This document shows positions 61,654 through 64,000 of a stretch of 64,000 bases of DNA, in pieces (position 1 is the first letter of the stretch; every line of letters starts with the position of its first letter). The stretch spans positions 62,001 through 126,000 of the forward strand of contig JADIIX010000058.1 in assembly GCA_027604505.1 (NCBI GenBank), read 5' to 3'. The position numbers were made by a program, and so were the translations under genes. The notes under the pieces are model-generated. The model saw nothing but the letters and a program-made list of their open reading frames with translations, made no database searches and was not told the origin of the DNA. The stretch comes from Gonapodya sp. JEL0774. Its lineage: Eukaryota > Monoblepharomycota > Monoblepharidomycetes > Monoblepharidales > Gonapodyaceae.

Positions 61654-63925
61654 ATGGATTGGCGTCAATTCGTAGCTAAAACCCGGCACGATCGCCGAGA
61701 TTCGCTGATTCCTAAGGAATGGCTGCTATCGCCATCGGCTCTCGCCTCGGCGGGGGACACTGGCGCAATAAAAATCATTGAAGAAAACTTGGGGAAGAGG
61801 GAGAGGGAACTGACATCCATGACGGGAACGGAGCTGGTACGGTTGTAAGTGTTTGAATCAACTGAAAGTCCGATTTCTGGACATGATCAGACGTTCATGA
61901 TGCATCCAGGATGTCGCAGGGCCATCTCACTTCACTGGAAGTGACCCGTGCCTTCTGCCATCGTGCGGCTCTCGCACAGCAACTCTTGAACTGCGTCACA
62001 GAATTTCTATTCGATCGTGCCTTTGCGCGGGCAGCGGAGATTGACTCTGAGTTCAAGAAGACAGGGAAGGCAGTGGGACCCCTTCACGGCCTCCCAGTGT
62101 CCATCAAAGAAGAAATGAATATGAAGGGAACACTAGTGACGTGGGGCTTCGTCTCTTGGGCACGGGATGGAGAATGCGACAGTGACTCGGCTGTTGTGCA
62201 AATGCTTCATGCATCTGGGGCGGTAATCTTTTGCAAAACAAATGGTGAGAAATCTGTATTATGCTGAGGGCAATCTATACGTTTCTGTTGAACCTGTCGA
62301 CCCCACAGTTCCGCAATCGCTGATGACGTGGGAATCAAATAACGCTGTTTGGGGTCGCGTTTTGAATCCCCACAATCGCCAACTGGGAGCAGGGGTGAGA
62401 AGGATCCATTTGAATCGAAGGAACTGCCGCTAACAGATAGGGCTTTTGTCGAAAGGGGTCCTCTGGTGGTGAGGGCGCTCTCGTAGCTAGCGGTGGTTCT
62501 CCGCTAGGCATCGGAAGTGATATCGGAGGGAGTGTGAGATTTCCTGCGACTATCAATGGCGCGGTATGTGAATTGCGTGATATTGCGTTATCTTGAGTTT
62601 TTGATGTGGTGATATTCATTCGTGCTGGCGGCTATCCAGTATACTCTGAAACCCTCATCAAAACGATTCGCCTACAATGGCAGTCGGTCATTGGCACAGG
62701 GCACGCCCGACGCCATCATCGCCGTGAATGGACCCATTACTGTTCGTACTTGAAGACTTCACTAACCTGCTGCTCTAAGCAATTCACTGCACTGTGGTTT
62801 CTGTTTAGAGGTCGGTTGACGATGTGGAACTCTACGCAAAAATGATGATTGACGGAGAAGGATGGCGAATTGATGTAAGAGAACCCCTGCACCTTTGACT
62901 TAGGATGTTCACGGACCCTTTCTCGAACGACCGGTGGTAGCCTAATGTATTTCCTTCACGGTGGACACCGGCGGTGCTGCCCAGAACCTTACGCATTGGA
63001 TTCTTTTTCGACGTCGGTACTTGTGCTCCAGTGGGGCCTGTCAGGCGGGCAGTAGAAGAAACGGTGGCGGCACTGAGGAGCGCAGGACACTCATGTATTG
63101 AAATTCAATTGGAGGATGGATTCGATCTCCTCAAAACGGCGGTGCGTATTTGGCTGCTTTGAGAAAAGGGCTCTCTTGGTGTAGTCGATTAACGAGGTCA
63201 AAAAAACAGAGTCAGTTTTTCCAAGCATTTGACGGTGACCTTAATGAGGTTGTTGCAAAGGGTGTGTTATAATTGAGCGCCAAAGGTTCCTGCCGTGAGA
63301 TCATGTGACAACCGACCTTTGTGGAGTAGGGGGAGAGGGCTACATCAAGCCAATGGAGTTTAAACTTCGCCAGTCATCTCGACCACCAGCGACAGTGGCT
63401 CAACTATGGCCCCTTTTCGCTCGACGAGACATGCACCGCGAGCGCTTCCTCGCTTTGTTTGAGAAACTTGGGCTCCATGCTGTAATCTGCCCGACTCTGT
63501 CCATCCCTTCATGCCCCCACGACACAGCTCACGAGCTATTGAGTGCAACAGGGCTTGCAACCATGTTCAATCTTTTGGATCTACCTGCAGGGGTAGTTCC
63601 GGTGACCAAGGTCACACCAAGTGACAGGCCGACGACGCCGTTCAAAGCAAGGCATTCGTCGGAGCAAAAGGTACACGACACTTTCTCTCAGAAATTTGAC
63701 TCCTTCGTTGGCTGTCCTGTGGGCCTGCAGGTGGTGGGTAGACGATGGAAGGAAGAGCACGTCGTTGAGGTGAGTGCTCAGAAGCGGCCAGTGCATAACA
63801 AAGGTGTTGTAAAGTCTTCACGCTGCATAATGCTTGTGCAGGTGATGAGAGTCGTTGATAACGTGGTAAACAAGGTAAATCACCGCCGAAACAAGGATTC
63901 GTTTCTTGTTCACGTGAACTCATGA
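61654..63925 (+). CDS. amidase signature enzyme (fungal acetamidase / FAAH-like)
   Basis: Hydrolyses carboxamides with a Ser-cisSer-Lys triad. Exons 61654-61844, 61910-62244, 62309-62394, 62456-62563, 62640-62741, 62809-62874, 62941-63141, 63210-63261, 63330-63769, 63842-63925 sum to 1665 nt, 554 aa. Motifs: [20 protein letters not shown], the catalytic Lys in [36 protein letters not shown] after splicing, then the nucleophile region [24 protein letters not shown] follows, AVNGPIT, and near the C terminus [13 protein letters not shown] and [20 protein letters not shown]. The length and the LKPS-x-x-R segment resemble fungal amdS-type enzymes. The native substrate is unknown. No membrane helix or secretion signal was seen. 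All triad residues are present. Confidence 0.92.
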
Positions 63926-64000
63926 CTCTGCGCCTGCAGCATGCGTTGCGCCAACGTTTTAAAATGTAAAATCGTCAACAAATAAATGCTTGAATAGGAA

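Overview
The window is nuclear DNA from a eukaryote, most likely an early-diverging zoosporic (chytrid-like) fungus. Nearly every gene is split by many short spliceosomal introns (mostly 55-90 nt, GTRNGT...YAG). The proteins are fungal housekeeping types, but they sit beside genes that Dikarya have mostly lost or changed: a canonical animal-type PARG, a class C seven-helix receptor and an RRM-headed RNA-dependent RNA polymerase. A single dispersed 5S rRNA gene also fits a fungus. The species cannot be named from the sequence. All gene models below were spliced by hand. For most of them the exon lengths sum to a multiple of three and the joined protein restores a known family; exceptions are stated.

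Layout. 0-10.7 kb (+): an ankyrin/coiled-coil/SH3 protein, an RdRP of the RNAi pathway, a SOUL haem-binding protein and a small Ser-rich orphan. 11-17.9 kb (-): a five-finger C2H2 protein, a possible small orphan, a CmcJ/AsaB-type oxygenase and proteasomal ATPase Rpt4. 18-22 kb (+): a mitochondrial SSB-like protein and 3-ketoacyl-CoA reductase (Ifa38). 22-34 kb (-): V-ATPase subunit c, pyruvate dehydrogenase E1-beta, beta'-COP, signal peptidase Spc3 and a peroxisomal acyl-CoA synthetase ending SRL. 34.7-38.5 kb (+): PARG and a 5S rRNA gene. 38.9-40.9 kb (-): indoleamine 2,3-dioxygenase. 41.6-46.5 kb (+): a peroxisomal 2-enoyl-CoA hydratase ending SKL and a Hal/Npr-type kinase. 46.9-56.6 kb (-): a BAR-PH-ArfGAP-ankyrin protein, an unrecognised protein and the receptor described next. 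57.9-63.9 kb (+): Vps45 and an amidase.

The most unusual gene is at 53225-56568. One continuous splice model encodes a signal peptide, a bacterial ABC-transporter-type solute-binding domain, a class C 7-TM domain and a cytoplasmic PH domain (895 aa). It looks like a nutrient- or sugar-sensing receptor that could read extracellular ligand and membrane phosphoinositide together. Other points of interest are two PIP-box-like motifs in PARG, a start codon alone in its own coding exon in beta'-COP, a GC-AG intron in the kinase, a junction in the hydratase that cannot be spliced in frame, and three 10-N assembly gaps that sit in or beside G/C homopolymers.

Functionally the genes do not form one pathway. 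Themes are lipid metabolism (acyl-CoA synthetase, hydratase-2, ketoacyl-CoA reductase, amidase), membrane traffic (beta'-COP, Spc3, ArfGAP, Vps45, V-ATPase), NAD/ADP-ribose biology (IDO, PARG) and sensing/signalling (receptor, kinase, SOUL).
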